DNA of 64,000 nt from Snodgrassella sp945267035 (GCF_026535915.1 NZ_JAFNPF010000001.1:930001-994000), one strand, 5' to 3'; positions 17,643 through 26,780 are shown, counted from the stretch's first letter. Numbers and translations: made by a program. Notes: generated from the sequence alone by a model not told the origin.

Positions 17643-18242
17643 TTATTTATGCAAAGCGGCATGGGTGCTTCTGCTGTTCCATAAAAAAAACATCAAAATG
17701 GTTGCGATAAAAAATTTCACCACATCGAAGCCAGCAAAGGGTAAATAACCAATGTTGAATGCTTTTATCAAGCTAATTTGGTTATACCAGGCTAAATAGG
17801 CGACACCGAACACAAAAATAATTTGATGTGCAATCGCAAATGAAACCAGACAGCGCAAAAAACAACGATCATAACCCTTTTCTGCAGCCCAGCCGGCAAT
17901 GTAGGCGGATGCAATAAAGCCGTATAAGTAACCGGCAGAAAGGGATGTTAAAACAGAGATACCGCCATGACCACCGGCAAAAAAAGGTAAGCCGCATGCC
18001 CCGAGCGCTAAATATTCAATAATAGCCAGACAGCCAAGTTTTCGACCCAGACAAGCACCGATAAGTAATACGGCCAGTGATTGTAAAGATAACGGAACCG
18101 GTTGGATGGGTAAGCTGACATTAGCCGAAAGGGCTAATAAAAGTGAAGCTATCGTGGTGATGATTAATTTAAGCCACCAGTGATGCAATGGGCAAAATTG
18201 AATTATGAAAGGTTTAAAACTTTTTGTAGGTAAAGATGTCAT
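17643..18242 (-). CDS. bioY: Biotin transporter substrate-binding component BioY
   Basis: S-component of a biotin uptake ECF transporter in the inner membrane; some BioY proteins also work alone. The protein has 199 residues and about six hydrophobic segments. The family signature is clear in LPIQPVPLSLQSLAVLLIGACLGRKLG and GLPFFAGGHGGISVLTSLSAGYLYGF taken as shorter motifs: PVPLSLQSLAVLL near residue 50 and GGISVLTSLSAGYL near 90. The N-terminal stretch MTSLPTKSFKPF is a polar extension. No bioM/bioN genes are adjacent, so shared ECF components or solo action is expected. It lies downstream of hslU but beyond that gene's terminator, so it should have its own promoter. Confidence 0.92.
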   Translation of the reverse strand: MTSLPTKSFKPFIIQFCPLHHWWLKLIITTIASLLLALSANVSLPIQPVPLSLQSLAVLLIGACLGRKLGCLAIIEYLALGACGLPFFAGGHGGISVLTSLSAGYLYGFIASAYIAGWAAEKGYDRCFLRCLVSFAIAHQIIFVFGVAYLAWYNQISLIKAFNIGYLPFAGFDVVKFFIATILMFFLWNSRSTHAALHK

Positions 18243-18318
18243 TATTTTAGGTATTTAATTTGTGCGATTCACAGCATTTTAATCCAAACCACCAAATTAA
18301 AGTGCACGTATTAACGAG

Positions 18319-18338
18319 AAAAAGCGGCCGAAGCCGCT
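18319..18338 (-). terminator. Terminator of hslVU with UUCG tetraloop
   Basis: On the minus strand the sequence agcggc-ttcg-gccgct is followed by a run of U (AAAAA at 18319-18323 on the plus strand). This is a classic short GC stem with a stable tetraloop, six bases past the hslU stop codon. Confidence 0.88.
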
Positions 18339-18343
18339 AAAAT

Positions 18344-19681
18344 TTAGAGTACGTATCGAGCCAGATCTTCACGCTCGGCGATATCCTGCAAGCGAGCATC
18401 CACGTATGCAGCGTCAATAACGACATCACCTTGTGGCGCTTCAAATGAAACATCTTCCAGCAATTTTTCCATTACTGTATGCAAACGTCGTGCACCGATG
18501 TTTTCGGTTTTTTCATTGACCTGATAAGCAATTTCGGCGATGCGACCAATACCTTCATCACTAAATTTCAGGTTAACACCATCGGTAGCCAATAAAGCAC
18601 TATATTGCTCGGTCAGATTGGCATGGGTAGTGGTTAGAATGGCTTTGAAATCATCCACACTTAAATTATTCAGCTCCACTCTGATCGGAAAACGACCTTG
18701 CAATTCCGGTATAAGATCACTTGGGCGGCTCAAATGAAAGGCACCAGAGGCAATAAACAAAATGTGATCAGTTTTGATCATGCCATATTTGGTTTGCACA
18801 GTTGTGCCTTCTACTAAAGGCAGCAAATCTCTTTGCACACCCTGACGGGAGACGTCACCACCTTGACGGCTGCTGTCGGTGGCAATTTTGTCGATTTCGT
18901 CCAGAAACACGATGCCATTTTGTTCCACAGCTTTGATTGCCTGTTCACGCAATTCTTCTTCACTAATCAGTTTGGCAGCTTCTTCGTCCAACAGAAGTTT
19001 CATCGCATTGCTCACCTTCATTTTCTGGGTTTTGGTTTTGCCTTGACCCATATTACTGAACATGTCCTGCAACTGATTGGTGAATTCTTCCATGCCTGGA
19101 GGACCCATTACTGACATAGTAGGGGACGCATTGGCAGAAACTTCGATATCAATTTCTTTATCGTCCAGTTCGCCTTTACGCAACATCTGACGGAATTTCT
19201 GCCGAGTGTGGTTTTCCGGAGTGGGTTCTTGCGGTTCGCCAGCGAAACCAACTGAACGTGGCGGAGGCAGTAAGGCATCCAATATCCGGTTTTCAGCAGC
19301 ATCTTGCGCTCTGTCACGGTTTTTACTGATGGTTAGATTGCGGATGTTTTTCAAAGCAATCTCAATTAAATCACGGATTATGCTGTCGACATCACGACCA
19401 ACATAGCCAACCTCAGTAAATTTGGTTGCTTCAACTTTAATAAAAGGTGCATTAGCCAGTCGAGCCAAACGGCGGGCAATTTCGGTTTTACCCACACCAG
19501 TTGGGCCGATCATAAGAATATTTTTCGGCACAATTTCACTTTGTAATGGCTCGCTAACCTGGCTGCGACGATAACGATTGCGCAATGCTACCGCTACCGC
19601 ACGTTTGGCCTTTGTTTGGCCAATAATGTGATTATCCAGTTCATGAACAATTTCACTTGGTGTCATTACAGATGTAGTCAT
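18344..19681 (-). CDS. hslU: ATP-dependent protease ATPase subunit HslU
   Basis: AAA+ unfoldase of the HslVU (ClpYQ) protease, a hexamer that feeds substrates to HslV in the cytoplasm. The 445-residue protein has Walker A MIGPTGVGKTEIARRLA, Walker B GIVFLDEIDKIA, the sensor region LIPELQGRFPIRVEL, and the GYVGRDVDSIIRDL pore motif. The C-terminus IAEREDLARYVL is the tail that inserts into HslV and ends with the expected L. It follows hslV by about 55 bases and is closed by a terminator, so hslV-hslU form one operon, commonly part of the heat-shock regulon. Confidence 0.97.
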   Translation of the reverse strand: MTTSVMTPSEIVHELDNHIIGQTKAKRAVAVALRNRYRRSQVSEPLQSEIVPKNILMIGPTGVGKTEIARRLARLANAPFIKVEATKFTEVGYVGRDVDSIIRDLIEIALKNIRNLTISKNRDRAQDAAENRILDALLPPPRSVGFAGEPQEPTPENHTRQKFRQMLRKGELDDKEIDIEVSANASPTMSVMGPPGMEEFTNQLQDMFSNMGQGKTKTQKMKVSNAMKLLLDEEAAKLISEEELREQAIKAVEQNGIVFLDEIDKIATDSSRQGGDVSRQGVQRDLLPLVEGTTVQTKYGMIKTDHILFIASGAFHLSRPSDLIPELQGRFPIRVELNNLSVDDFKAILTTTHANLTEQYSALLATDGVNLKFSDEGIGRIAEIAYQVNEKTENIGARRLHTVMEKLLEDVSFEAPQGDVVIDAAYVDARLQDIAEREDLARYVL

Positions 19682-19736
19682 CTTATTTAAATCCTGATGG
19701 TTGACCGTTCAATAATCAGTTAAACGGTCAATACAA

Positions 19737-20270
19737 TTATAATGTTTCGATCGTATGATTTTGATTGGTGTAAATACAAATATCTCCGGCAATTTCCAAA
19801 GATTTTTTCACCACGTCTTTGGGCTCAAGCTCGGTGTTTTCCATTAAAGCGCGAGCTGCTGATTGGGCAAAAGCACCACCAGAACCAATCGCTGCTATGC
19901 TGTGCTCTGGTTCTAGTACATCTCCATTACCCGTAATAACCAGAGTATTGTGTTTATCTGCAACAATCAGCATGGCTTCCAGACGACGTAAAGCACGATC
20001 AGTACGCCATTCTTTCGCCAGTTCAATGGCTGCAATCATTAATTTACCTTGATGCTTTTGCAATTTACTTTCAAATAATTCAATCAAGGTGAAGGCATCA
20101 GCAGTGCCACCGGCAAAACCAGCCAATACTTGATTGTTATAAAGTTTACGTACTTTACGCGCAGTACCTTTAATGATGGTATTTCCCAGTGTGACTTGAC
20201 CATCTCCACCTATAGCGACATTTTCGCCGCGACGGACGGAAACGATGGTAGTGCCGTCAAATTGCTGCAT
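19737..20270 (-). CDS. hslV: ATP-dependent protease peptidase subunit HslV
   Basis: Proteasome-like threonine peptidase that forms the proteolytic core of HslVU. The 177-residue protein reads MQQFDGTTIVSVRRGENVAI: the catalytic N-terminal threonine (Thr7 here) is preceded by a six-residue propeptide, unlike E. coli HslV, where it follows Met1 directly. The same type of extension is known in Neisseria. The motifs GGDGQVTLGNTIIKGTARKV and LAGFAGGTADAFTLIELFE segment are conserved. It is the first gene of the hslV-hslU pair. Confidence 0.97.
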   Translation of the reverse strand: MQQFDGTTIVSVRRGENVAIGGDGQVTLGNTIIKGTARKVRKLYNNQVLAGFAGGTADAFTLIELFESKLQKHQGKLMIAAIELAKEWRTDRALRRLEAMLIVADKHNTLVITGNGDVLEPEHSIAAIGSGGAFAQSAARALMENTELEPKDVVKKSLEIAGDICIYTNQNHTIETL

Positions 20271-20446
20271 ATTAGGGGATCCTTTGCTGATGACGGTATT
20301 GATGGCCGTCAGAATAAATAACAGCGTTTAAATAGGGGCACAATAGCTGGCTTTCAAGATTGTAAATATCAATAAGAAGAAAAAATAGTGTATTTAACTA
20401 ATGCCGAAATAGAAAGACGCAATAGAAAGGGTTGTGGTGGTAATGC

Positions 20447-20476
20447 AAAAAAAAATGGCAACCAAAAGGTTGCCAT
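20447..20476 (-). terminator. Terminator of the adhesin-complex-like lipoprotein gene
   Basis: On the minus strand a perfect 9-base stem (atggcaacc and ggttgccat, 4-base loop) is followed by nine U residues (A-run at 20447-20455). It lies about 20 bases past the stop codon at 20497. Confidence 0.9.
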
Positions 20477-20496
20477 GCTTCAGAGTTGCGATCAGA

Positions 20497-21051
20497 TTAT
20501 TTACGTTTTCTGTACACTTTACGAGTAGTGACAGTTTTGGTTTTTTTCACTTTAGTCACTGGAGCAGCAGTAGCTCGACCATCATCGATAATACAATTTT
20601 GAGTGACGATCTGTGGCGCAATCTGTTCTTGACCATTAATCACCTGTCTAGCAGGTTGTACCAAACCCACAGCATTCACTCTATCCACAGTATCTTTGGT
20701 TGCTAAACCAGTTTTCCAGGATATGCCTTGTGGAGAAACAAAAGTATTGTAATTAACATCGCTGTTATCACGCATCATCACTGGTGATAAAGCACCTTGA
20801 TAATTCACCTGAGCGGCGACAACGTTTTGACCCTGAAAACCGTACATTACCCGTAAAGGATTTTTCACGCTTCCGGCACCGCAAAGGTAAGCGACTTCTT
20901 GTTTGCCATCAATCTGTACATCAGTAGTCGTAGACTGAGTAGTCACAGTAGTGGTGGTTTTAGCCACGGGTGTTCTGTGATGGTGAGATTTAGAGGCACA
21001 ACCAGTTAAGGCCAGCATCAGCATGGCAGCAGGGATCAGTACTTTTTTCAT
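20497..21051 (-). CDS. Outer-membrane-type lipoprotein resembling Neisseria adhesin complex protein (MliC-like fold)
   Basis: A 184-residue lipoprotein. The signal sequence ends in the lipobox LALTGC near residue 19 (numbered from the second ATG). A threonine-rich linker follows, then a domain YLCGAGSVKNPLRVMYGFQG, which resembles the adhesin complex protein (ACP) of Neisseria, a surface protein that inhibits lysozyme and has an MliC-like beta barrel; the resemblance is from memory. The C-terminal tail is strongly basic (KKTKTVTTRKVYRKRK). The start at 21051 was chosen because AAAGGA lies 7 bases before it, whereas it directly abuts the earlier ATG at 21057. A single-gene unit with a strong terminator. 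Lysozyme inhibition is inference. Confidence 0.7.
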   Translation of the reverse strand: MKKVLIPAAMLMLALTGCASKSHHHRTPVAKTTTTVTTQSTTTDVQIDGKQEVAYLCGAGSVKNPLRVMYGFQGQNVVAAQVNYQGALSPVMMRDNSDVNYNTFVSPQGISWKTGLATKDTVDRVNAVGLVQPARQVINGQEQIAPQIVTQNCIIDDGRATAAPVTKVKKTKTVTTRKVYRKRK

Positions 21052-21308
21052 ATTCATTCCTTTGATATGTAAAATTAAAGTTATTCAGGATCAATTACAT
21101 CGCTAATAATACTTGGCTTAGGTAAAGTTGCAATAGAGGTATCTTATTGTTTTTTAGTCTTATGTTGAAACAGTTTAAAAATGTTTAAATCAGGTATCTT
21201 CTAAAATTAGCCCTGATGGCAGATGAAATATTGTCTACAACGGGTATTTTGGGTCATTAAATTGTCTAATTATATAAATAGGTTATTGATTAAAGAGAAT
21301 TTTTCTAA

Positions 21309-22130
21309 TCATATATTTTCTAAATTTAACTTTGTTTGACTTGGTATTTGTGTCGTAGACAGATCGTCAAGATTCAATGCGGTTAATGATCCTCCCCACA
21401 ATGCACCGGTATCCAAACAAATGACATTTTGACCGCGATATAAACCCAATGCAGACCAGTGACCAAACAAAATGGTTTTATCAGTATTGTGGCGATGATC
21501 AGCCTGAAACCAGGCGATAAGATCAGCCGGCATCTGCGCTAAGGTCGATTTGTAATCAAAATCTAGCTTGCCTTTTTTCGTTAATGCCCGCATGCGAGTA
21601 AATACATTGGTGATAAAGCGTAATCGCTCCGCTCCTTGCAGATCAGCGTGCCAGCAGTCAGGTTTATTACCATACATTTGCGCAAAGAAATCCGCCGGTG
21701 AGGTGTGTAATTCGTTTTCCACTTCATGAGCCAAAGCTTGTGCTTGGGTGATGCTCCATTCTGGCCAGATGCCTGCATGTACCATAACGAAATCATGCTG
21801 CTGTAACATTAAAGGTTGCTGCTCAAGCCAGCCTAACAACTGGTTTTTATCTGGCGCAAGCAAAATATCGCTGATGGTATCTGAACGTTTGATCTTCCCA
21901 TAGCCATAATGTAAAGCCAGCAAATGCAAATCATGATTACCCAGCACGGTTTGCATACAGCCATCATTTTGGTAGATCAGACGCAGTGTTTGCAGTGATT
22001 GTGGACCGCGGTTAACCAAATCGCCAGTAAACCACAGAGTGTCTTTACCGGGATTAAAGGCGAGTTCTACCAAGAGCCTATTTAGCTCAGCCAGACATCC
22101 CTGAATATCTCCAATAACATACTGCGTCAT
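21309..22130 (-). CDS. apaH: Symmetrical bis(5'-nucleosyl)-tetraphosphatase ApaH
   Basis: Hydrolyses Ap4A to two ADP and also removes Np4 caps from RNA in E. coli. The 273-residue protein is a calcineurin-type metallophosphatase with metal motifs GDIQGC (residues 7-12), GDLVNRGPQSL, GNHDLHLLALHYGYGK and MVHAGIWPEW. The length and start MTQYVIGDIQGC are normal for the family. It lies about 55 bases downstream of ridA on the same strand. The adjacent decapping enzyme RppH is encoded at 40.3 kb. Confidence 0.95.
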   Translation of the reverse strand: MTQYVIGDIQGCLAELNRLLVELAFNPGKDTLWFTGDLVNRGPQSLQTLRLIYQNDGCMQTVLGNHDLHLLALHYGYGKIKRSDTISDILLAPDKNQLLGWLEQQPLMLQQHDFVMVHAGIWPEWSITQAQALAHEVENELHTSPADFFAQMYGNKPDCWHADLQGAERLRFITNVFTRMRALTKKGKLDFDYKSTLAQMPADLIAWFQADHRHNTDKTILFGHWSALGLYRGQNVICLDTGALWGGSLTALNLDDLSTTQIPSQTKLNLENI

Positions 22131-22186
22131 AATCTAAACCTTAGTTATCAATGAGAATTGGACAAGTGGTGCCGTTCAAAGATTAA

Positions 22187-22579
22187 TCATGATTGATCCA
22201 GAATCAAAATACCTTCTGCTTCAACCATGGCACCTTTAGGCAGCGCCGAAACTTCTACCGCTGCGCGCGCAGGATAGGGAGCGGTAAAATATTCTGCCAT
22301 CACCTCATTAAAAGCAGCAAAATTCTGCAAATCTGTTAGATAAGCATTTAATTTAACCAAATTATTCAAATTGCCGCCGGCAGCCTCAGCTACAGCACGC
22401 AAATTTTTAAATACTTGATGAGCCTGTTCGGTAAAATTATCGGAAACCAGCTGCATCGTTTGCGGAACCAATGGTATCTGACCAGATAAATATACAGTAT
22501 GGTCAATCTGTACCGCCTGTGAATAACAACCGATGGCTGCTGGAGCTTGATCTGTGTGGATTATTTTTTTACTCATCAT
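22187..22579 (-). CDS. ridA: 2-iminobutanoate/2-iminopropanoate deaminase RidA
   Basis: Hydrolyses reactive enamine/imine intermediates released by PLP enzymes such as threonine dehydratase, protecting other PLP enzymes. The protein has about 131 residues. It contains IGCYSQAVQIDHTVYLSGQI, the VVEVSALPKGAMVEAEGI-type C-terminus (here AAVEVSALPKGAMVEAEGI) and the catalytic Arg in ARAAVEVS. The start was placed at 22579 because GGAG lies five bases before this ATGATG pair; a longer frame begins at 22597 but has no better signal. It follows hemW with a 30-base gap and is probably in the rdgB-hemW-ridA unit. Confidence 0.94.
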   Translation of the reverse strand: MMSKKIIHTDQAPAAIGCYSQAVQIDHTVYLSGQIPLVPQTMQLVSDNFTEQAHQVFKNLRAVAEAAGGNLNNLVKLNAYLTDLQNFAAFNEVMAEYFTAPYPARAAVEVSALPKGAMVEAEGILILDQS

Positions 22580-22609
22580 GATTACTCCTTTAAACATTAA
22601 TGGTTTTGC

Positions 22610-23815
22610 TTAGTCACTCAGAAATAGAGCTAATAAGTCATTGAGAAAGCGTCTCCCAAGGGGTGTTGGGCGCAAATACTGCGGGTCTGTATCCAACAGA
22701 CCTTGCTTAACGGCTTGGGTGATTATAGGTTTAATTGTATTGATAGGAAGCCCCGTTCGTTGACTAAACCATATAGTGGGTACACCATGGGTTAGCCTCA
22801 ATGCATTCATCATAAACTCAAACGGTAGATCTTCAGAGGCAACCATTTGGCGTTTAATGGCATGATCAGGCAAGTGCTGCATCGCCTGCATATAATCTTT
22901 TGGATGACGGCTACGAACGGTGCGTTCAATTCCGCTTGCACTGGATATCTTACCATGGGCGCCAGCACCAATGCCGATATAGTCGCCAAATTGCCAATAA
23001 TTAATATTGTGGGCGCACTGATGCTGATGATGAGCAAATGCTGAAGTTTCATATTGTTCAAACCCAGCTTGCTGTAAAGCAGAATGCACGGTCATTTCAA
23101 TTTCATCACTGAGTTCATCTCCTGGTAAATGTTCAGGAGGCGTGTGCCCGAAAGGGGTATTCGGTTCCATGGTCAACTGATAAGCACTAATGTGATGAAC
23201 GCCAGTGTCAATGGCCGTAGTGATGTCTTGCTGCGCAGATTGCAGCGTTTGACCGGGCAAAGCATACATCAGATCGACATTGACCTTAGTAAATAAACCC
23301 ATTGCTGCTTCTATCGCGCTCAGCGCTTCAGCACGGTTATGAATTCGTCCTAATGCCACAAGCTGCTCGTCTACAAAACTTTGTACACCGATTGAAACTC
23401 GGTTAATGCCTGCCGAGGCATAAGCGCGAAAACGATTTTGTTCAAAGGTTCCTGGATTGGCCTCCAAAGTTATTTCGGCATTTGCTTGCAATTTAACTCG
23501 AGCACGAATACCACTGAGTAATTGTTCCAGGGCAGCAGGGCTGAGTAGACTGGGTGTGCCACCCCCAATAAAGACAGTGTGCACAGATCTTCCCCAAATG
23601 TAGGGCAGTTCCTTTTCTAAATCAGTCAGTAAAGCCGATACATAAGTCTGTTCATCCAGCTCCTGCTTAAGCTGATGTGAATTGAAATCGCAATAGGGGC
23701 ATTTACGCAAACACCATGGAAAATGTACATATAAAGACAAAGGAGGCAAAGCGTGTGGAACTGGTGCCTTATGCTTTTCTGGCTGGATGGTAAATGGTAT
23801 AGAAAAATCAGACAT
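22610..23815 (-). CDS. hemW: Radical SAM heme chaperone HemW
   Basis: Binds heme and delivers it to target proteins; formerly annotated as a coproporphyrinogen oxidase. The 401-residue protein has the radical SAM cluster motif WCLRKCPYCDFNSHQ, with Cys35, Cys39 and Cys42 plus the following Phe typical of HemW, then FIGGGTPSLLSP and GINRVSIGVQSF. It lacks the N-terminal features of HemN. Its first eight bases overlap the end of rdgB, so the two are translationally coupled; rdgB-hemW adjacency is common in proteobacteria. Confidence 0.95.
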   Translation of the reverse strand: MSDFSIPFTIQPEKHKAPVPHALPPLSLYVHFPWCLRKCPYCDFNSHQLKQELDEQTYVSALLTDLEKELPYIWGRSVHTVFIGGGTPSLLSPAALEQLLSGIRARVKLQANAEITLEANPGTFEQNRFRAYASAGINRVSIGVQSFVDEQLVALGRIHNRAEALSAIEAAMGLFTKVNVDLMYALPGQTLQSAQQDITTAIDTGVHHISAYQLTMEPNTPFGHTPPEHLPGDELSDEIEMTVHSALQQAGFEQYETSAFAHHQHQCAHNINYWQFGDYIGIGAGAHGKISSASGIERTVRSRHPKDYMQAMQHLPDHAIKRQMVASEDLPFEFMMNALRLTHGVPTIWFSQRTGLPINTIKPIITQAVKQGLLDTDPQYLRPTPLGRRFLNDLLALFLSD

Positions 23816-24416
23816 GCGTGAGATTGTGGGTAGACCGCAGTTTATTTAACAGAATACTTAAAGCCTGTGCACGATGGCTATAGCGGTTTTTTTCTTCCTG
23901 ACTCATTTGTGCTGCAGTCATTTGCTGTTCGGGCAGATAAAAATGAGGGTCATAACCGAAACCATTATGGCCTGCGGCATCGCTTTGCCACTGACCGTAC
24001 CAATTGGCTTCGGCGATGATAGGTTGTGGATCATGAGCATGACGAACGAGCACCAACACACAAACATAAAAAACACGTTTATCTGCCTGCAGGCTTAATT
24101 CGTGATCAAGCTTGGCATTATTGGCTGCATCGGATTTCGGACTGACACCAGCATAGCGGGCAGACAGCACGCCAGGTGCTCCCTGTAAGGCAACTGCACA
24201 GATACCAGAATCATCGGCTAAAGCAGGTAATCCACTGTGTTGGCTAGCATGACGCGCTTTGGTCAAAGCATTTTCCACGAAAGTCACATACGGTTCAGGG
24301 CATTCTGGCACACTAAATTCAGACTGAGGGATGATATCGATATTCAACGTGGAAAAAAGACGCTGAAATTCCGTTAGTTTGCCTTGATTATTGCTGGCAA
24401 GCACAATTTTATTCAT
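23808..24416 (-). CDS. rdgB: dITP/XTP pyrophosphatase RdgB (HAM1 family)
   Basis: Removes non-canonical purine nucleoside triphosphates (dITP, ITP, XTP) before they enter nucleic acids. About 202 residues from the ATG at 24414-24416. The start MNKIVLASNNQGKLTEFQ contains the family signature SNNxGKxxEF. Other motifs are ALADDSGICAVALQGAPGVL and GHNGFGYDPHFYLPE. A longer frame begins 19 codons upstream but its sequence does not fit the family. It is the first gene of the rdgB-hemW-ridA group. Confidence 0.95.
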   Translation of the reverse strand: MNKIVLASNNQGKLTEFQRLFSTLNIDIIPQSEFSVPECPEPYVTFVENALTKARHASQHSGLPALADDSGICAVALQGAPGVLSARYAGVSPKSDAANNAKLDHELSLQADKRVFYVCVLVLVRHAHDPQPIIAEANWYGQWQSDAAGHNGFGYDPHFYLPEQQMTAAQMSQEEKNRYSHRAQALSILLNKLRSTHNLTHV

Positions 24417-24641
24417 AAAAAAACCATCACTAGGAAGCTCTTGGAGATAACCACTTCCATCAAAAAATAACAAATTTAATTATATTACAGTCTGTCAGTT
24501 GCACAGAAACAGCGGATACACCGCGCTATAGACACCATAAACAAACGAAGAAGCATTAATAGAAAATAGACTTTATTTTGCCTGAATAACTAAAATGATC
24601 AATCTATTTTTTGTAAAACAGAGGTAATGCACGAGATGTAC

Positions 24642-24983
24642 TTAGGATTTCATGCGCTTAGACTTGATTGCCGTTCTATGCTGACGTTGACGTTCGCGTA
24701 ATGTTAATGCTAGCGCAGTGATTTGTCCCAATACACTGAAAAATGCCAAGATAAAACAAATAGTGGCTATGATCGATTTCTCTTCCAGCCAATACAAACA
24801 ACCTAATATCAACAAAGCTACAAATAAAACAGTACAAGAGGCAAGAATAAGCAGAAAAAGTTTTGTTCGTCGCATCGCAATGGTTATTTCATGGCTAAAC
24901 TGATTTTCCTCAATTAGATTTTTTACTTCTTCCGAGGATAAATAATCATCTTCGTCAATCCATCCGGTCATATACTTATCCAT
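24642..24983 (-). CDS. Small membrane protein of unknown function, two helices
   Basis: A 113-residue protein that I do not recognise. An acidic N-terminus (GWIDEDDYLSSEEVKNLIEE) is followed by two hydrophobic helices, about residues 42-64 (FLLILASCTVLFVALLILGC) and 70-93 (IIATICFILAFFSVLGQITA), and a basic C-terminus (RERQRQHRTAIKSKRMKS), so both ends are probably cytoplasmic. It stands between rdgB and a tiny unknown frame, with no obvious partners. Coding is supported by the coherent topology and by the positive-inside basic tail. Function unknown. Confidence 0.65.
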   Translation of the reverse strand: MDKYMTGWIDEDDYLSSEEVKNLIEENQFSHEITIAMRRTKLFLLILASCTVLFVALLILGCLYWLEEKSIIATICFILAFFSVLGQITALALTLRERQRQHRTAIKSKRMKS

Positions 24984-25148
24984 TAAAACTCTATTTTTCC
25001 TATCATCTTTAATTCAACTTCCGTTGTCAAAAAATAATATACTATTTATATTTTTGTTAAACATTAATCTATTATTAGGGGTTTTTAAAAGGAATACCTT
25101 ACCATCATAAATAATTTTATAATATAAAAAAGGCTCTTTCATAATTTT

Positions 25149-25349
25149 TTATTTTATATCTGAAACATTAGCAGGATTAGGTATTTTAGAAGAATCTTCT
25201 CTCATCTTATCAATAAGTGCATCACTTACCACTTTTGGGGTACTAGGTAACCTTGCTTCTTCATAAAATACATGATTAATATTTTGTTTTACATTAAAAC
25301 TTTCATAGGTTAATCCTGCGGTTTTTATCAGGTATCTGATTTCTTGCAT
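25149..25349 (-). CDS. Possible small protein of 66 residues
   Basis: A short frame, MQEIRYLIKTAGLTYESFNV at the start, mixed helix-like composition, ending SKIPNPANVSDIK. It has no strong ribosome binding site (GGTAGAAGC before the ATG) and no family that I recognise. The amino-acid composition is ordinary rather than low-complexity, which is why it is listed. It could be spurious. Neighbours are an unknown membrane protein and bamC, both on the same strand. Confidence 0.3.
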   Translation of the reverse strand: MQEIRYLIKTAGLTYESFNVKQNINHVFYEEARLPSTPKVVSDALIDKMREDSSKIPNPANVSDIK

Positions 25350-25593
25350 GCTTCTACCAATGTTTTAGATTTTATTAATCCATTTTGGGAAGTGATCAGC
25401 AACTGAATTTTAATTTTTCAATTCACGATCTGTAGACACATCTGACTAAATCATACTTTGAATATCTGATCATGGTTGTGCACTACGTGTTGTGCTTTGA
25501 ATGCATAGATTTTGGAGCGCGAAAGTTGAAGATTTAAAGTGATGTTCACCTGAAATCAACAGGCGAGAATAGGCGAGTAAAAAATCAAGGTAT

Positions 25594-25621
25594 AAAAAAG
25601 GCCTGCATTCGTTGCAGGCCT
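25594..25621 (-). terminator. Terminator of dapA-bamC
   Basis: On the minus strand a perfect 9-base GC-rich stem (aggcctgca with tgcaggcct, 5-base loop) is followed by TTTTTT (A-run at 25594-25599). It lies 11 bases past the bamC stop codon. Confidence 0.9.
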
Positions 25622-25631
25622 GATCACAACA

Positions 25632-26780
25632 TCAGCGTAATTGCTGAGTGAGTAGTTTGAGCCAATGTTTGGCATCCTTACCTTGATAGGGTGAGCCATT
25701 TTCGTTAAATAGGCTTACACGAGAGCCTCCGCCTTGTAAGGGGAGTACTTGTACAATCAGGCGAGGTTGTTCAGTTACAGTTACAGCTTGTTCTTTCTTC
25801 TTGCTGCGACCAAACAGGCGACTAAACATACCCGGTTTCTGGTTGCTAACAGAAGAAGCTTCGGCTGCTGCAACTTCAACTTGATACAGATTAGCCGTTG
25901 GATTTTCACCGATCACATTCAGACCCACGCGATCCAATGCCAGTCCCACTCGGCGCCAGTTACGATCGTGAGTGCCGACCAAAATAATGCTATTTCCGTC
26001 TATTTTAGCCAGAGCATTTTGATCCGAATTTTGTAACTGAGCGGCAACTTGTTGCTGTACCTGTTGGGCATCAGCACCTAAATATTGCATGAAACGAGCC
26101 AGAAAAGCCGCTTCTAATTCTGGTTCATTAGGACGAGGTTGCCATGCAGTTGTGTCAGCAGCTCTATTGGTATAGACCTCTTTCATCCCTTTCTGACTGA
26201 AAAAGACGTCGGTGCCACCTTTAGCATTTCGTTCCAAACGAATGGTGAACATATCACGCTCGCCACTGGAATACACGCCACCTATGCCTACTTTTTCAAA
26301 CAAACCGCGGATGAAGTCAGCAGGAAGTTTGGCACGGTTTTCCGCCCAACTGGTTTGCATAAGACCAATTGAAGGTTCTTCGCGTTCGATGTTAAAGCCT
26401 TGTTCTTGCCAGAAAGCTTTCAATAAGGGCCACAGTTCTGCCGCCTGTTTATTATCGACAGTTAACCAGCGGATGTTGCCATCACGGTGCAAATGAATGT
26501 TTGATACCGGAGCGAGCACTTGGTTATTGGCATTTTGTGCTTGATGGCGAGTAGAGTTATTTATCTCACTGGCACGAACAGTGCCGGAAATCATTGAACC
26601 ACCTGGTACATTGTAACGATTGCCTTGGTTCGGATCGGTCAGATCAGGTGGAACATCGAGTTGAACAATTTTTTTATTTTCCGACTGATAATCCAGTTGA
26701 GGCAGATTATCTTTTTTACTGGCGCACGCAGCTAGACTGGCAGCCAGCATAGTTAAAACGAAAGTCTTACTTAAATTCAT
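25632..26780 (-). CDS. bamC: Outer membrane protein assembly factor BamC (NlpB)
   Basis: Lipoprotein subunit of the BAM complex that inserts beta-barrel proteins into the outer membrane. About 382 residues from the ATG at 26778-26780, which is preceded by AGGAAATGGTCA. The signal peptide ends with the lipobox SLAAC, then ASKKDNLPQLDYQSE and the unstructured BamD-binding segment with LDVPPDLTDPNQ. Two helix-grip domains follow, about residues 85-210 and 220-380. A longer frame extends upstream into dapA but has no signal-peptide logic. The dapA-bamC order is the same as in E. coli, and the unit ends in a strong terminator. Confidence 0.9.
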   Translation of the reverse strand: MNLSKTFVLTMLAASLAACASKKDNLPQLDYQSENKKIVQLDVPPDLTDPNQGNRYNVPGGSMISGTVRASEINNSTRHQAQNANNQVLAPVSNIHLHRDGNIRWLTVDNKQAAELWPLLKAFWQEQGFNIEREEPSIGLMQTSWAENRAKLPADFIRGLFEKVGIGGVYSSGERDMFTIRLERNAKGGTDVFFSQKGMKEVYTNRAADTTAWQPRPNEPELEAAFLARFMQYLGADAQQVQQQVAAQLQNSDQNALAKIDGNSIILVGTHDRNWRRVGLALDRVGLNVIGENPTANLYQVEVAAAEASSVSNQKPGMFSRLFGRSKKKEQAVTVTEQPRLIVQVLPLQGGGSRVSLFNENGSPYQGKDAKHWLKLLTQQLR

